Source: Athripsodes cinereus (taxonomy: Eukaryota > Arthropoda > Insecta > Trichoptera > Leptoceridae). Taken from it: a stretch of 64,000 nucleotides of DNA. Of this stretch, positions 1 to 12,300 are shown piece by piece. The position numbers and the translations under genes are program-made. The notes under the pieces are model-generated. The model did no database searches. It worked only from the letters and a program-made list of their open reading frames with translations, and was not told where the DNA came from. Position 1 is the first letter of the stretch, and each line of letters starts with the position of its first letter. The stretch lies in contig OX388305.1 of the NCBI GenBank assembly GCA_947579605.1, positions 33,183,542 to 33,247,541 on the forward strand. Direction: 5' to 3'.

Positions 1-94
1 ATATTGAAATAAAAAAAAAAACAATTTACATGTTTTGCTCATGAGGTATCTTAAGAGAAAATAGAACACTCATTTATCTATATAGGTATATCGA

Positions 95-345
95 CATTGT
101 TGATAAAATCTCCAAGCTGGAATGGAAAGTGGCTGGTCATGTGGTAAGGCAAGAGGATGGCAGGTGGACTTTCAGAATTCTTGAATGGGGGCCGTGGGAG
201 GACAAAAGAAGTGTAGGAAGACCCCAAAAAAAGTGGGATTAAGATGTATTATACAGATGATGGTAAAACAGTGGTATCGTGTTGCCTGAGATAGAAAAGT
301 GTGGAGAAGTTTGAAGAGGCCTATATTCATCAGAGAGTACATGCA
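95..345 (+). mobile_element. RTE-like LINE C-terminal relic
   Basis: In one plus-strand frame this reads as the C-terminal end of a non-LTR reverse transcriptase ORF (KLEWKVAGHVVRQEDGRW, then a GRPQKKW motif) before a stop near 240. The downstream bases look like decayed continuation. It is a 5'-truncated, non-functional fragment. The GH-V-R-ED-RW and GRP-KKW signature is typical of the tail of endonuclease/RT elements. No target-site duplication was identified. Confidence 0.6.
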
Positions 346-540
346 TACTTAGAATCCATTGCTAGTATCGAAAAAGTTTTTTATAATATTATAAGTGCTT
401 TTTTGAAAATATTACATATTTACGGTGGTTGAAGATACTCAGATTGACGGAAAATATTAAGTATCACGTTTTTTAAATAGTAACATTTAGGTATTCTAAA
501 TAATAATAAGTGCGAAAAATACCAAAATTCTTTATGACGT

Positions 541-643
541 AGTAGAAGATTCCTGTAGGAAATGTCTTTCTAAACCGGAAACGACACAACACATAGTTTC
601 GGGTTGTTCTACTATCGCTGAAACTGAATACACTTATAGATAA
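541..643 (+). mobile_element. R2/R4-type retroelement zinc-knuckle relic
   Basis: The plus-strand reading CRKCLSKPETTQHIVSGC closely matches the CCHC zinc-knuckle region of the longer R4-like element at 48425-52064 (CLAKPETIQHIVSGC). This is a second, small relic of the same family. Its reading is cut at about 643 by the RTE-like LINE that follows. Confidence 0.65.
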
Positions 644-992
644 TCTATCTATCTATCTATTCCCTCACGCCGTATCCCAAGTGGGGTAGGCAGAGAGAAC
701 GGAACACCAATTAGATCTGTCCTTACATACTTCTTTCGCTTCCTCTACAGTCATACAATTTCTCATGCACGCACGTCGGTTTCTTTTACTCAAAACACGG
801 CCGTCCTTGAGAATTTGATCTACATGTTCAAGCCATGTAGTTCTCGGACGCCCGCGCTTCCTCACACCCCTCCTTTCAGCCAAGTATATCCTCTTTGTCA
901 TTCTTTCCTCTTTCATTCGTTCCACATGACCAAACCATCTCAATTCATTTACACGCATTCTATCCACAACACTCCTCTTGCATCCACTCATT
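644..992 (-). mobile_element. 5'-truncated RTE-like LINE, 3' end
   Basis: On the minus strand this encodes about 108 residues of LINE C-terminus (LRWFGHVERMKEERMTKR, GRPRTTWLEHVDQILKDG) ending at PTWDTA. The element's 3' end lies at the left and carries a short ATCT-type repeat tail. A 13-base duplication, CACTTATAGATAA, sits at 631-643 and 993-1005. It is a target-site duplication and shows that the element landed inside the R4-like relic. A longer sister copy is at 9083-9560. Confidence 0.8.
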
Positions 993-1439
993 CACTTATA
1001 GATAAACTAATATTCATTCCATGGTGCGATTATTCATTCCATGATTTTTAATGCACATTCTCATGAATACCAAAGAACAAAAATCTAAATAATTAATTCA
1101 ATGTGAATAAGAACTAATTCAATATGTACATGAGTATGTAAGTCTTCATATAAACACAAAGCATTGTCTACAAAAATGTTTACAATAAGTATCCGCTAGG
1201 TGCATTCAGGATTTTATTAATTTATGGAATCGAAGTTCGTTCCAAAAATACGTCAACAATATTGTGATGTTCTTATTGATAATTTTTGTTACACACTTTA
1301 AATGATTTATCTTTTATTTATCGTTGATTTTTTAACTCTTACTTACTTGGTTAAATAGAAAACTATATTAGGTATTATTATATTAAAATGAGATCTGTTT
1401 ATTCAGTGTGTTTTAGACATTTTTTTTAAGATGCTCCGT

Positions 1440-1990
1440 TTTGTGAAAAAACTACCGCAAGGACCCATTCAAGAATTATGACACCTCCTGAACAAAAGGG
1501 CCTTTAACCTTGCCTTGAACACCTCCACACTCTTCAAAGTTCGCAAATCACAGAGAATTTAGTTCCACTGCAACGGACCAGCGACGTATCTAGTATAAAA
1601 TTGTAAATCGAAAATAAATAAGCAATGAGAAATGCCACCCATTGTGATTATCCCATTTTTGAAACTAGCAAAATTCACCTCTCCTGTCGGGAACACGGGT
1701 AGAAACCAGCCTCCTCCAGAGCGTCTCTGTGCCAATTGCGTCACCTCTTCCCACGACATTCCTTGCGCTCTGAGTTGCGTCATTGTGATAGGAACGGTGT
1801 ATCGTGAAAGAGGGATGTCTGGGCAGACGGAACCCTTGCGGATTGAAGAATAGTGCACTTTCTGGCCAAAAAAATATAAAAATTATCGCTGGACATTCTC
1901 AGAACATGACCCAGCCAGGACCATCGTCTATCCTGTAACACGGAGATTACAGATTTCTGCTGGGTGTGTCGGCGCGTAGCATCATTTGTG
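1440..1990 (-). mobile_element. Decayed non-LTR retrotransposon tail
   Basis: Minus-strand frames contain a LINE-like C-terminal pattern: FYTRYVAGPLQWN followed after a stop by SVEVFKARLKALLF, resembling the WNSLP...FK-RL motif near the end of many insect non-LTR polyproteins. Several stops are present. Boundaries are approximate. Confidence 0.45.
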
Positions 1991-2586
1991 ACATTTTAAT
2001 ACCATTTTACATCCAAAATCCTCCTAAGATACTCGTTTTCAAAGCTTAGTATAGCTTAGTAAGCTTAGACGGAAGAACAGTGCTCTTTTTGGTCAACTGT
2101 ATTGAATTCTAACTGTATGATATAAAAAAAGAACATGATCGCGTTTGGGGTTTATATAGTTCTGAGATGAAACGTTTTGTCAGATTGTACAGATTGTTTA
2201 TACACACGTTGCGTTTCGTGATGATTTGCAGAAATGTATACAGTGTTATTCTTACTTTCACCACAATAACACTTGCACTACCCATACTTTTCACAGTGTT
2301 TTCATATTTGAATACCATTTTTAAATAAGGCACTAAATGCCAGAATATTCAAATAACAACACAAGGTAGATAACTTTATTTCTCTGATATTGCAGGAGTC
2401 CAAGGACTCCTATTTATTCGTTTAGGTGACGATTTATTAATATTATAATTCTCTCTAGTTTAATACCACTATGCCAGTGTTGGCATCTCCGATCCTACCA
2501 CGTCAGTGACACAAGGTAAACTGTGCTTTTGAGTTATAATATTTTCATTTAAAAGAAAACAACGTTGATTCAGAAATAAAACTTCA

Positions 2587-2775
2587 TTAATTGAGGGACG
2601 CCGAGGACCCGGTAGGGAACAGATGTCCTGGCTGGGAAACATAAGGGAGTGGACTGGCATCCGAAGTGTGGGAGAGCTGTTTCAAAGCAGCGCAGGATAG
2701 GGACAAGTTCGCCGAAGTGATCGCCAACTTTGGGAGGACCCGACAAGGCACTTGAAGAAGAAAAAGAATTATATA
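2587..2775 (+). mobile_element. RTE-like LINE C-terminal fragment
   Basis: The plus-strand reading IEGRRGPGREQMSWLGNIRE is the same C-terminal family as fragments at 22434-22640 and 28672-28885. It is followed by stops and an A/G-rich tail. The repeated IEGRRG-GR--MSWL core across three copies supports the call. Confidence 0.65.
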
Positions 2776-2824
2776 AACTATTTTTTTGTTGCTCAAATTA
2801 TAACTGATACATGTATAGATTTTT

Positions 2825-2960
2825 TTATTTTTATTTTTATTTATTTTATTTAACAACAATTGTACAGACAAGACAATACATAGACTATTTGATAAAACTT
2901 AAATCTAAACATCCTCCTTATAGAGACAAGTCTCGTGTAAAGGAGGGTTAATATATAATA
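2825..2960 (-). repeat. LINE 3' UTR tail with (ATTTT)n
   Basis: A run of TTTTATTT-type repeats leads into sequence that looks like an inverted non-LTR 3' UTR. Similar (TTTA)n-headed stretches occur near 4965, 11595, 13600, 13725, 15755 and 49560. The family was not identified. Confidence 0.35.
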
Positions 2961-3090
2961 GAATAAGGCTCTAAATCCTTATAACTTTAAAAGCATCAAA
3001 ATTAATACTTTGGCAATATTCATAGTCACCTTAATACGAAATAAACACAGATAGTGCGTTATATTATGTAGCATTTGCAAAGGTAGGTAC

Positions 3091-3596
3091 CAGGGATGTT
3101 GCGGATGTCGATTTTTACACATCCGCGGATGTGAATGCGGATGCGGATTTTTGAAGGCTCACATCCGCGGATGCGGATGCGGATGTTCAAGATGTTATAG
3201 AAAAAATTAGGAACTATCTTAGTTGGTAGGCCCCACTGTCAAATATGTGACGAAATTGTTGCTACAATAATATGATGGTTTTTTGGTGAAATTTTTTTTT
3301 TGTTATTTGCAAAAACCGGCAAAAAAAATAAAAAAATAAAGTAAAACCGGCAAAAATAAAAACGCTTCGGATCTTGTCACCATTTTTTTCGTTCCCATTG
3401 GTTAATGTCAAGTGCGAACGGCACGCGCCATTCGCCGGCCCCGCCCCATTTCTTTCTTGTCGCAAATTGTCTTACATCCGCATCCGCATGAACATCCGCA
3501 TCGATTATTGCGGATGCGGATGCGGATGCAGATGTCCAAATACATGCGGAAGCTCCGCATTTGCGGATGCGGATGCGAATATTCGCAACATCCCTG
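3091..3596. mobile_element. hAT-type MITE rich in GGATGC repeats
   Basis: The element begins CAGGGATGTTGCGGATG and ends with the inverted counterpart (GCAACATCCCTG). It is flanked by a perfect 8-base duplication, GTAGGTAC, at 3083-3090 and 3597-3604. An 8 bp duplication with CAGGG termini is the hAT signature. Both arms carry runs of the hexamer GCGGAT in opposite orientation, giving long potential hairpin arms. There is no transposase. Short ORFs inside it (for example 3374-3673) are products of the repeats. Confidence 0.85.
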
Positions 3597-3922
3597 GTAG
3601 GTACATAGAATCGATATATTTTATACTTATCTTAAATTTTTATTTTTTGGCACTTATGTGGTTTCTTATTTGAATTGGTTTTCATGTATTCCGTTCAATA
3701 AAAACTGTGTAGGTGAAAGTTGGCAAACATTTCATTTTAATATTTTTTTAAATAATAATTTCTCCAGAACATGAAATTACTACTACGTTTACTACGATTG
3801 AAATATTTTTTTTATTCAGACACTTAAACATAAGGAATGAAAAATAAAACAACGATTAAGATAATATTATTATGACAAAAAAAAAACTATAAAAACATTC
3901 AGCATAAAGTCAATGATATAAT

Positions 3923-4439
3923 TAGAGGATTCGATCCCGACCCTTTTTTCTAATCCCAAGATTTCGGGATTATCTATAGTTAATCCCGGGATGACTCCGG
4001 TATTGTATTAATAATGAAAATCGGTAAAAAAAAATCAGTAAACCATGTCAAAATCAGCATTTGTTATCTTTTGACAATGTATTTATATTTAAAATTATTT
4101 TTCTTTTATTTTTCTATACAATAAATCACAAACGGCTAAGTGAATACTGTGTGCAAAATATACTTAGTGCACTGAACTAGCAAATTTTCCAACCTTCAGC
4201 ATAGCATTTGGACCATCGGTGACTATTACCACAATATCGGTATCTAATGAAATATCGAACTCAGAAAGGTGCTCTTTTAAGATACGAACACACGTTTCGG
4301 TTGTCAGTGATTCATTATTGCGAATGTGTCCCAAATTCATGAATTATTAAAAAATTGTACTTATCCCGAGAATCCCGGGATTCATTACATTTAATTCCGA
4401 AAATTCGGGTCTAATATACGACCGGGATCGAATCCTCTA
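3923..4439 (-). mobile_element. hAT-like element with transposase relic
   Basis: Both ends carry TAGAGGATTCGATCCCG as inverted repeats. The flanking 8-mers GATATAAT and GGTATACA match at 5 of 8 positions and may be a decayed target duplication. The minus strand at about 4150-4310 reads LKEHLSEFDISLDTDIVVIV then TDGPNAM, which resembles a hAT transposase core (VTDGA..M). Only this fragment survives. Confidence 0.6.
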
Positions 4440-4919
4440 GGTATACAATGCAACATGTTATCGAGGGATTCGATACATTTTTCATTGACATTTTATCAAC
4501 TGCTGTGCCATTATTAAAATATATCACCTAAAGATAAATAAATGCACAAATATGGTATTATTAAACTTCGTCGAAAATAATTTGATTGCTAAATATTATG
4601 GAAAAGATAATAAGATAAAACATTCATAATGAATCATTCAGTTGATTAATAAAATATAGACGCATTGCTTCTGATCAAAACGCCGTAACATTATTATCAA
4701 AAAACTATAAACGAAACATTCAAATAATAATGATATGGATCTGCTATTATATTCATAATTAATTAAATAAGTATTATGTTTCACAAAACATCAGACAATT
4801 TCAGTTATTGCGGTTAGCAACTGTATTACAGTGTATTTTATTAGTCGCTATTTATACTAACTAACCAAATTAATGCGATAATCTATATTTATTTGTATGC
4901 ATAATATATCTATATTTAT

Positions 4920-6194
4920 TAGAGATACAACGAAGAGTATATTTGCCGAATACCGAATATTACTTACTTATTTATTTATTTATTTTATTTATTTTTACGA
5001 TATTAAAGAATTAAACAGTCATAACATAACATGTTAACAATTAATACACTCAACATCCTTGCATAATTGTTTCATTTGTATTTTGTTTGTGGGTTTCCTT
5101 ATTTTATTAATATGTATTTTATTTAAATTTAATGTCAAGGTGGATTTTTTGAACACATACATACATACTTGACTTATTATTAGTATATGATAGATTTTAA
5201 ATTTTACGTCTAGATTATAGAGTATTTGTACTGCATACCTGTATTATTATATAATAATTATTTTGAATGTTGTTCCTCGCTAATGCTAAGCGCACTAGTG
5301 CCTAATGAATACAAGTTCAGCATGTATCGATTGTAGTATATATTTTGATGTTTTTTTTATAAAATTATTGTCACAAGTTGGGTAGAAATTGTTTTTTTTT
5401 TATCTTTTTTCGATTTCGGTGAATTTGCTATAGTAGCAATGATACCTATAGATGCATAATGTTGTTATTGTATGTATACCTTTATGTATGATGCACTTGA
5501 TTATGTTATACAGTTGAATGTAAGATGTATATCTATTTATAATTTGAAATTTTTATAACAGATGTGAAATGTGATATTCTATTTTGTTTTGTAATATAAT
5601 TTTTTGTAAAAGGCAATTGCCGTATATTGAATAAATAAATAAATAAACATGTGGACCAGTAAAGATTCCACTCTTACCAGAAATGTCTTAGTCTTGAGAA
5701 AAAAGCAAAAGTTAAAAAAAAGTCAAAGTAAAGTTAAAAATAAAAAATCCCAAAATACTAGAAATCAAATTATGCAAGATCATGTGCCGAAAACCGAATA
5801 TTCGGCAAAACAATGGTGAAAATGTGCGGTACTCTCGATGGCGCATCTTCGTGTAGGTACATCATAGACATATTTAGTAGATTTGCAGCGCGGTACATTT
5901 TTTCGAATTTTTTGTGTTCCAGCATTAATAATAACAATAATAAAATTATGTTGTTTCACTCCATATCAAATTAAATTAATTAATTAGATATTTGAGGATT
6001 AATAATAATAATGCATCTGCAGCTGACAATGAAATGGCAACAATCTACAAGCTATTAGTTCCTTCCAGTTTTACATTTAAACTATTCGGCAGAATAACGA
6101 ATATTAGGCAACTATTCGGTATTCGGCCGAATAGTAAAAGTGTTGCCGAATAGGCAGAATACCGAATAGTTGCCTAATATTCGTTGCATCTCTA
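4920..6194. mobile_element. hAT-type element with nested LINE tail
   Basis: The ends are TAGAGATACAACGAA at the left and, inverted, TAGAGATGCAACGAA at the right, followed inward by GAATA/TTCGG-rich arms. The 8-base flanks ATATTTAT (4912-4919) and ATATCTAT (6195-6202) differ at one base, consistent with an aged hAT target duplication. A LINE 3' tail (AAAGGCAATTGCCGT then AAAT repeats, ending near 5646) is nested inside. No transposase ORF was seen. Confidence 0.7.
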
Positions 6195-6202
6195 ATATCT
6201 AT

Positions 6203-7755
6203 AATAGAACGTGGATGTAATGTCCTAAAATTGATGAATTTATTGTACGACACTTGTTGTCCAATAATAATAATATATTGTATATATAGTTACTTTTATA
6301 TTTTTACGTATTAATGACAAATACCGCTTGTAAGAAAGTGAAATATTTAAGATCTTGATTTTGTTGATAGAATAATAGAGTATTGTTTGACCAAATAAGA
6401 TATAGGTAAGATTTGAACCTAAAAATGTTGATAAGATAATAATTAAACCAAACAAGGGCGTATCAGTGACTGCTGAAGAAAAAAATAAGTTTTATTTTAC
6501 CCAATATTTATACAATAAGATCTCAAATTTCTCCTCCTAATTCGCAATCTAAACTTGTACTCATTGATATATAATGTATCTGACTTCCCTCCTTCCTAGA
6601 AAAAAGATCTTACTTCACCTCTGAGCCTAGATACAATAAAAATAAAATAATTACTTTAGGTTTTGATTGGCAACTATAGGCTGCATAAATATAGTAGGTA
6701 CTTTAAATTAATATGATAGTTATGTTTATGCACTACATTTACAAGATTTCAGGTATGTAGTTGTAATAATCTTCAACATTCATTTCCACACACTCATAAT
6801 ATAACAAATTTAATTATTTTATTTAAGATAACAGTATTTATAGAAACCACCATATTATTTTTTTAATTCCATCGTAAAGTTGTGTGTTTAAATATGTGTA
6901 TGTAATAATAATGCGATGTACTCACTTCTCTTTTATAATCACCGTCGTTGGTATGCGTGTAAACACAAATATTGGAGTTCAGTAAACATCGGTAATATAA
7001 ACCAGCTGTTTTAAGAAGTGTGAACTGTACAAAAAGCAAGTATAATTATATACTATGTAGGTAGATACTAGCTAGGTACATAATTCCCGCATAAATATTT
7101 GGGTATGTAAGTATAATATGCATGTTTACCAGACAAGTAACATGGAAACTAATGCTCTGTATACAAACTTACCTACATCTTTATTCAGCGCAATACTGGA
7201 TGATATTTATTCATAAATTCATACCATTACCGTATTTCCTGCAAATGGGGTGTTGATCAGCAACCTTTGAACCTTATCTTGGGAAATGTGATCGGGGATT
7301 TGATATAAAAACACACGATAAAATTGAAGAGAGAACGTACTTTATTTCACCATGAATATGACAAGTTGAACAGAGAGATTTTCATAGATTTGAACGGCTT
7401 ATATAGATACAACCATAGACAATAAATAAATTGTGAATAATTTACAAAATTCTTAAGGTGGAATCCACGATCATTTCCATGTGTTAACATGGGGTAGCCA
7501 GCAAATTATCTGCAGTTAAAAAATATGCAAGTTGTCCTCTTTCATAAGGTATTTATCAACAAAGCTATTGCAGTTCATGTGAAAACATTCTTCAAAAATT
7601 ATAATGCATATTCTCCAAACTCTCTCCAGTCATCGAAAAGGTTCTAAAATTTGAAGAATTTAATGAACCTTAATATTTTTCCAGTAAACGGCACATTGCG
7701 TGAGGAGAGCCTGAGAACCTGGTAAGATAATTATAACGGGGGCTGAAGAAAAGAG
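6203..7755. other. AT-rich intergenic stretch, nothing recognised
   Basis: No ORF, RNA or clear repeat could be supported. ORFs here are short and low-complexity. Confidence 0.5.
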
Positions 7756-7756
7756 G

Positions 7757-7925
7757 CGTGGATGGGGCCGAGTACCAAATTAATGAGGCCACACAGAAAT
7801 CACTACACGTGGCCTTGCACATGACAGAGAGTCGCTCAAGGTGGAGACAGAATCTGATGGTCTACAGAACGAGGGATGATGGTCACGATTCTCAGGATTG
7901 AGGAACCGATGGTGATGATGATGAC
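7757..7925 (+). mobile_element. LINE C-terminal fragment with GATGAT tail
   Basis: One plus-strand frame reads about 48 residues (ALHMTESRSRWRQNLMVY, then TRDDGHDSQD and stop) followed by a GATGATGATGA tail. The basic RSRWR segment and GHD-QD terminus resemble the end of RTE-like endonuclease/RT polyproteins. It is 5'-truncated. Confidence 0.6.
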
Positions 7926-7929
7926 GGTG

Positions 7930-8995
7930 ATTTTCAATTGCACATTGAAACCGGGTTTATGGCTAGTGTGTACATTAGTATCAATTACGAATTCACACAC
8001 GGGTAAAATAATCTTTTGAACCCGATTATTTCATTATTACATTTTTCTGGGTTTCTTATCAACTAAATACCATAAGTGAGTTAACCGCCGATAATTACCC
8101 AAATAGAGCATTGATTTTTACGCGTTCTCACGATCTTTGTTCATGATACACCATTTCTAATATCAAACGATCACACAAAAGCATTGGCATTATTATAGGT
8201 AGAAGTTTTTAATCGACAAAAAAGCGCTATAAATAAGAAGGGTTGTGTCCTCTCTGTATTCCCTCGAAAATGTTGATTTTTTCCTTGTTCCATTTTTATA
8301 TGGAAGGTAAACACGATAATATTTAAAATTACAATTATATTATCTAATCAATTATTAGAGTAAAACGCATGTGTTTTAAAGCAGATTAAATATAATGAAG
8401 TTCGATAAAGATAAAAAGTTCGATACTCCATCATCAACCTATAATTATAAATAGTTGGTAAGTTATAGCTATCTAAGTAACTTTGCGAATATTATCGCAT
8501 CATATATCAAGTATTTATTTCATTTATATTTTTTATCCAAAAAGCTTAATTACGTTATTGGGTTATGCTGTAAGCTTAGCGGTTAATTAGTTCAGCCATG
8601 TTAAGTCTAATATTAGATTGTTAGATATTATAAAAAAAATATGATAATCCATACCAAACCATACACAATATGCGAGAAGTTATTATGTTTGTTTTAGGAT
8701 TATATTCCTATTACATAGATTAGTGCTGTGCGTAGTATTTGAAGCTTTGATCAAATACGACATACGAATTAAATTAACTGTGTACGAGCACTAAAACATC
8801 AACGTAAAATATACTCAACTTATTGTAAAATCTTAGAAATGTGAATTACTCGTATCTCAACTTCGTATACTAAAATGCATATTTAGCGACAGGACGGAAA
8901 TCGGAAATACAAAAATGACGAGATCGTGGTATATTAAAAATTTTCAAAAGCACTTCTCTCTACTTCAAATTAAAAATTGCGATAGAAACATGGAC
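7930..8995. other. AT-rich intergenic stretch, nothing recognised
   Basis: No gene or repeat is supported. It ends at a poly(T) run of 14 bases (9000-9013). Confidence 0.45.
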
Positions 8996-9082
8996 TTAGT
9001 TTTTTTTTTTTTTACAACTTAGGATAATGAGTCACGCCAAATCTAAAAGATTTGTCGGCGTGTTCTCTTATAACATACTATA

Positions 9083-9560
9083 CTATACTATACCCTCACG
9101 CCATGTCCCAAGTGGGGTAGGCAGAGAGAACGGAACGCCAAACAGATCTATCTTTACACACTTCCTTCGCTTCCTCCACATTCATACAGTTCCTCATACA
9201 CGCACGTCGGTTCCTCTTACTCAACACGTGGCCGTCCTTGAGAATTTGATCCACGTGATCAAGCCACGTGGTTCTCGGACGCCCGCGTTTCCTCACACCC
9301 TTTCTTTCAGATAAGTATATCCTCTTTGTCATTCTTACCTCGTTCATTCGTTCAACATGCCCAAACCACCGTAGTTTATTCACGCGCATTCTGTCCACAA
9401 CAGTCTTCTTGCATCCGCTCATTCTTCTAATATCCTCATTCTTCACTCTATCACGCAGCGTTTTACCAACCATTCTTCTCAACGATCGCATCTCTACTGC
9501 ATTAACTCCACTTTCGTCCTTCTTCAACCACGTCCATGTCTCGCTTGCATAGGTAAGTGT
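9083..9560 (-). mobile_element. RTE-like LINE 3' fragment with TSD
   Basis: The minus strand keeps an open frame of about 160 residues ending PTWDMA, with the motifs YASETWTWLKKDE, LRWFGHVERMNE and GRPRTTWLDHVDQILKDG, the C-terminal part of an RT polyprotein. ATAACATACTATA at 9070-9082 is repeated at 9561-9573, marking the target-site duplication. The 3' end (left) is GGGACATGGCGTGAGGG plus a TATAG-type tail. The uninterrupted frame suggests a fairly recent 5'-truncated insertion. Sister copies are at 644-992 and, decayed, at 27645-27750. Confidence 0.85.
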
Positions 9561-9764
9561 ATAACATACTATATAACATACTATATACATATATTAACCT
9601 AATACGACATTAATCTAAATACATAAATAAAAATCAGTTATATATAAATCCACACTTTATTAACCATTCCTTGACTAATTTTTTTGCAATATTTTTACTC
9701 TTGCATTTCTTAATAGATACCGGCATCATATTAACTATTTTTGGCACGTTATATTCAAATGTTC

Positions 9765-9946
9765 TTTTTTTTTAAAAAAAAAAGATATATCTGGGTTTTG
9801 TTATAAACCCAAATACAACCTTATACACCTTTCACAGTAAGCTAAAAGCTTGTGTCGTGAAAGGGGAGTTTGCCGACACCTGGGATCGAACCCCGGACCT
9901 CATGTTCATAAGGCCGAGACTCTACCTCCAGGCTACCGACGAACTT
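9765..9946 (-). mobile_element. tRNA-derived SINE (family A), copy 1
   Basis: Read on the minus strand it starts GTTCGTCGGTAGCCTGGAGG, contains a pol III B-box-like GGTTCGATCCC, and ends with CCCAGATATATC plus an A-rich tail. Six copies of this roughly 175 bp family lie in the window. Confidence 0.85.
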
Positions 9947-10366
9947 CCGTATTTATTATTGAATTAGGGACTACATATCCCTCATTAAACTTAAATCTTG
10001 TGTGATGCATATGTCGAGGTTTTTCTTTATATTCGGTTTTTGAAAACTGGTCAAGGACAACTCTCTGCCAAAACAAGCCTTTAGCAGATAACACCTTAGT
10101 TCGTAATCAATTTAACCAAAAAAGTCGAAAGACATCTGTCTAATGTTTTTTTTATATCTATAGTAGAAAGAAAGGCTTATTTCAATATATCCAATTATGG
10201 AATTCTACTACTAATTTGTGCACCGACAAAATAAACAAAGAGCCAATATAAAAAAAAGTCCTCTACTGCCCTAGATACAGATTAACAATATTAACACTTA
10301 ATAGTATACTGTTACCTACTTGCAAATCTTAGTTTTATGATGAAAAAAAGTATAAAGGTGAATTCT

Positions 10367-10640
10367 TCAAATGATGATGATGATTCTGGATGATTTTATT
10401 TTGACGCCGTTTAACAGTCCCTTGACCGTCTGAAGGGCGCCAGTGAAGAGTTCAGTTTTTAATTTGCTTCTGAAGCTGGTGACAGTCTGACTATCTCTCA
10501 ATGGCACCGGTAAGCGATTCCACATAACCGACCCAATAACACCAAAAGCCCTCTCATAGAAGTTAGACTTACCGGCTCTATTGGGCTCAGAAAGTCTATT
10601 CACAGCCAGTTCCGAAGAGCTCAATCTCATAACCTCCGTA
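10367..10640 (-). mobile_element. Non-LTR tail with (ATC)n end
   Basis: The minus-strand frame (87 residues from the first Met) contains YERAFGVIGSVMWNRLPVPL and TSFRSKLKTELF, the standard C-terminal WN-LP...F-SKLK-LF pattern of Jockey/CR1-like elements. It terminates in an ATGATGATG microsatellite at the left, which is the 3' end. It is strongly 5'-truncated. Confidence 0.75.
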
Positions 10641-11728
10641 TAATTTATTCCGATTGCAAATATTTATTTCTATAATTATAAATAATCTTCTATAGCCACA
10701 TTAACCAGAAAATGATATACTTAAATACTGGTGCCTTCGTTGTTAATAAATATTTTTTAGATAGTTAGGTAATTACGTAAATAAACCAATATTGAACTTG
10801 ATTTCAGATAATTGTTTACGATACAACATAAAGAGAAATGTATGTTATATTTTGAGATTTAATTTTCAAAGTTTCAATCTTTTCAAAATGTTTATAGTAA
10901 AATCCTATTTCGTAAATTTCAGTAATTAGTCTACTGCTCCTGTCGTGTGTAAAGGTGATTCAATTTTCGTAGCATATTTATGCAATAAAAAGCACTCGTT
11001 TGCAGCAAAATATGGTCTTGAGGGGAGTGTTAAAGAGTAAATGGATTATTTTCTTACAAAAAATTAAATAAAAAATAACACAATATGTTATCTATCATTG
11101 TGTTTCCTTTGCAATTGACTCATACATCACGCGACACACTACAAAAAAATAAAATTTTGAAGTACTCTATTCTGTTTTCAATGGAGCATCTACTCATTGG
11201 CGATTGATCAGGAAATACCTAAATAATCTCCACTCATAGATAAATATATGTAAACAAACTTTTGAGTGTGACTTGCCTACAAACCAAGTGATGAGAAAAT
11301 ATCGGTGAATGATTTTCTTATCTCCAGATAAGATATTATTTATGGATAAGCGATTAAAAATATGATATACGTTGACAATGCCATTTTATTTATAGTTTGT
11401 TTGTTTATTTTTGCACAACAGTAACGAATTAGATATCTACTATAAAAAATAAATTCTTGGATATCGCATATCGAATATTCCAACAAAGCTTTAAGCTTTT
11501 CCGTTCTGAACTAAACTTACACCATGATTTTAAGCCATAAATTAATGTTCGGGAAAGATGGCCTGAAAATCTTTTTTCATCGCTGAACATGTGTTTATTA
11601 CTTATTTATTTTATTCCTCACTGTACATTAGTTACAATATTTCAAATCAATACAAAGTATCATAAAAATATCAGTCATGCAATTCAATTATTTTGATTTG
11701 ATTAGATATAGAACTCGAAAATTGTATT

Positions 11729-12300
11729 TTCCTTTTCTGATTTTTTAACATTTTTTATATATGCTTTAACATGAGTTGAGTTCGTCGGTAGCCTGGAGGT
11801 AGAGTCTCGGCCTTCAGAACAGGGGGTCCGTGGTTCGATCCCAGGTGCCGGCAAACTCCCCTTTCACGGCACAAGCTTTTAGCTTAGTGTGAAAGGTGTA
11901 TAAGGTTGTATTTGGGTTTATAACAAAACCCAGATATATATCTTTTTTAAAAAAAAAAAAAATATATATTTTTATTTTTCATGTTTTTGTTAAATAAAGT
12001 ACTTCAAATTTATGTTCATTTGTAGGTCAGAAAGGGATCTTAATTGTTTTTTGCCTTTTCTGATTTTTTAACATTTTTTATATATGCTTTAACATATATT
12101 TTTATTTTTCATGTTTTTGTTAAATAAAGTACTTCAAATTTATGTTCATTTGTAGGTCAGAAAGGGATCTTAATTGTTTTTTTCCTTTTCTGATTTTTTA
12201 ACATTTTTTATATATGCTTTAACATATATTTTTATTTTTCATGTTTTTGTTAAATAAAGTACTTCAAATTTCTGTTCATTTGTAGGTCAGAAAGGGATCT
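11729..12300. repeat. 130 bp tandem repeat, about 3 units
   Basis: The unit beginning CCTTTTCTGATTTTTTAACA recurs at 11731, 12054 and 12184. The last two are exactly 130 bp apart and nearly identical. The first is split by a 193 bp SINE-containing insertion (323 minus 130). It lies in the segment downstream of the last receptor exon found. Confidence 0.9.
11780..11964 (+). mobile_element. tRNA-derived SINE (family A), copy 2
   Basis: A full-length copy, from GTTCGTCGGTAGCCTGGAGG through the B-box GGTTCGATCCC to ACCCAGATATATATC and a poly(A) run. It sits inside the first unit of the 130 bp tandem repeat. Confidence 0.88.

Noticed and set aside
3374..3673. Cysteine-rich ORFs of 62 and 99 codons
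   Set aside because: They are translations of the GCGGAT hexamer repeats in the hAT MITE.
6930..7010. Possible minus-strand exon with GTGAGT donor and AG acceptor
   Set aside because: One open frame exists but the translation does not resemble Methuselah TM4-TM7 or any family I recognise; splice-like signals alone are not enough.
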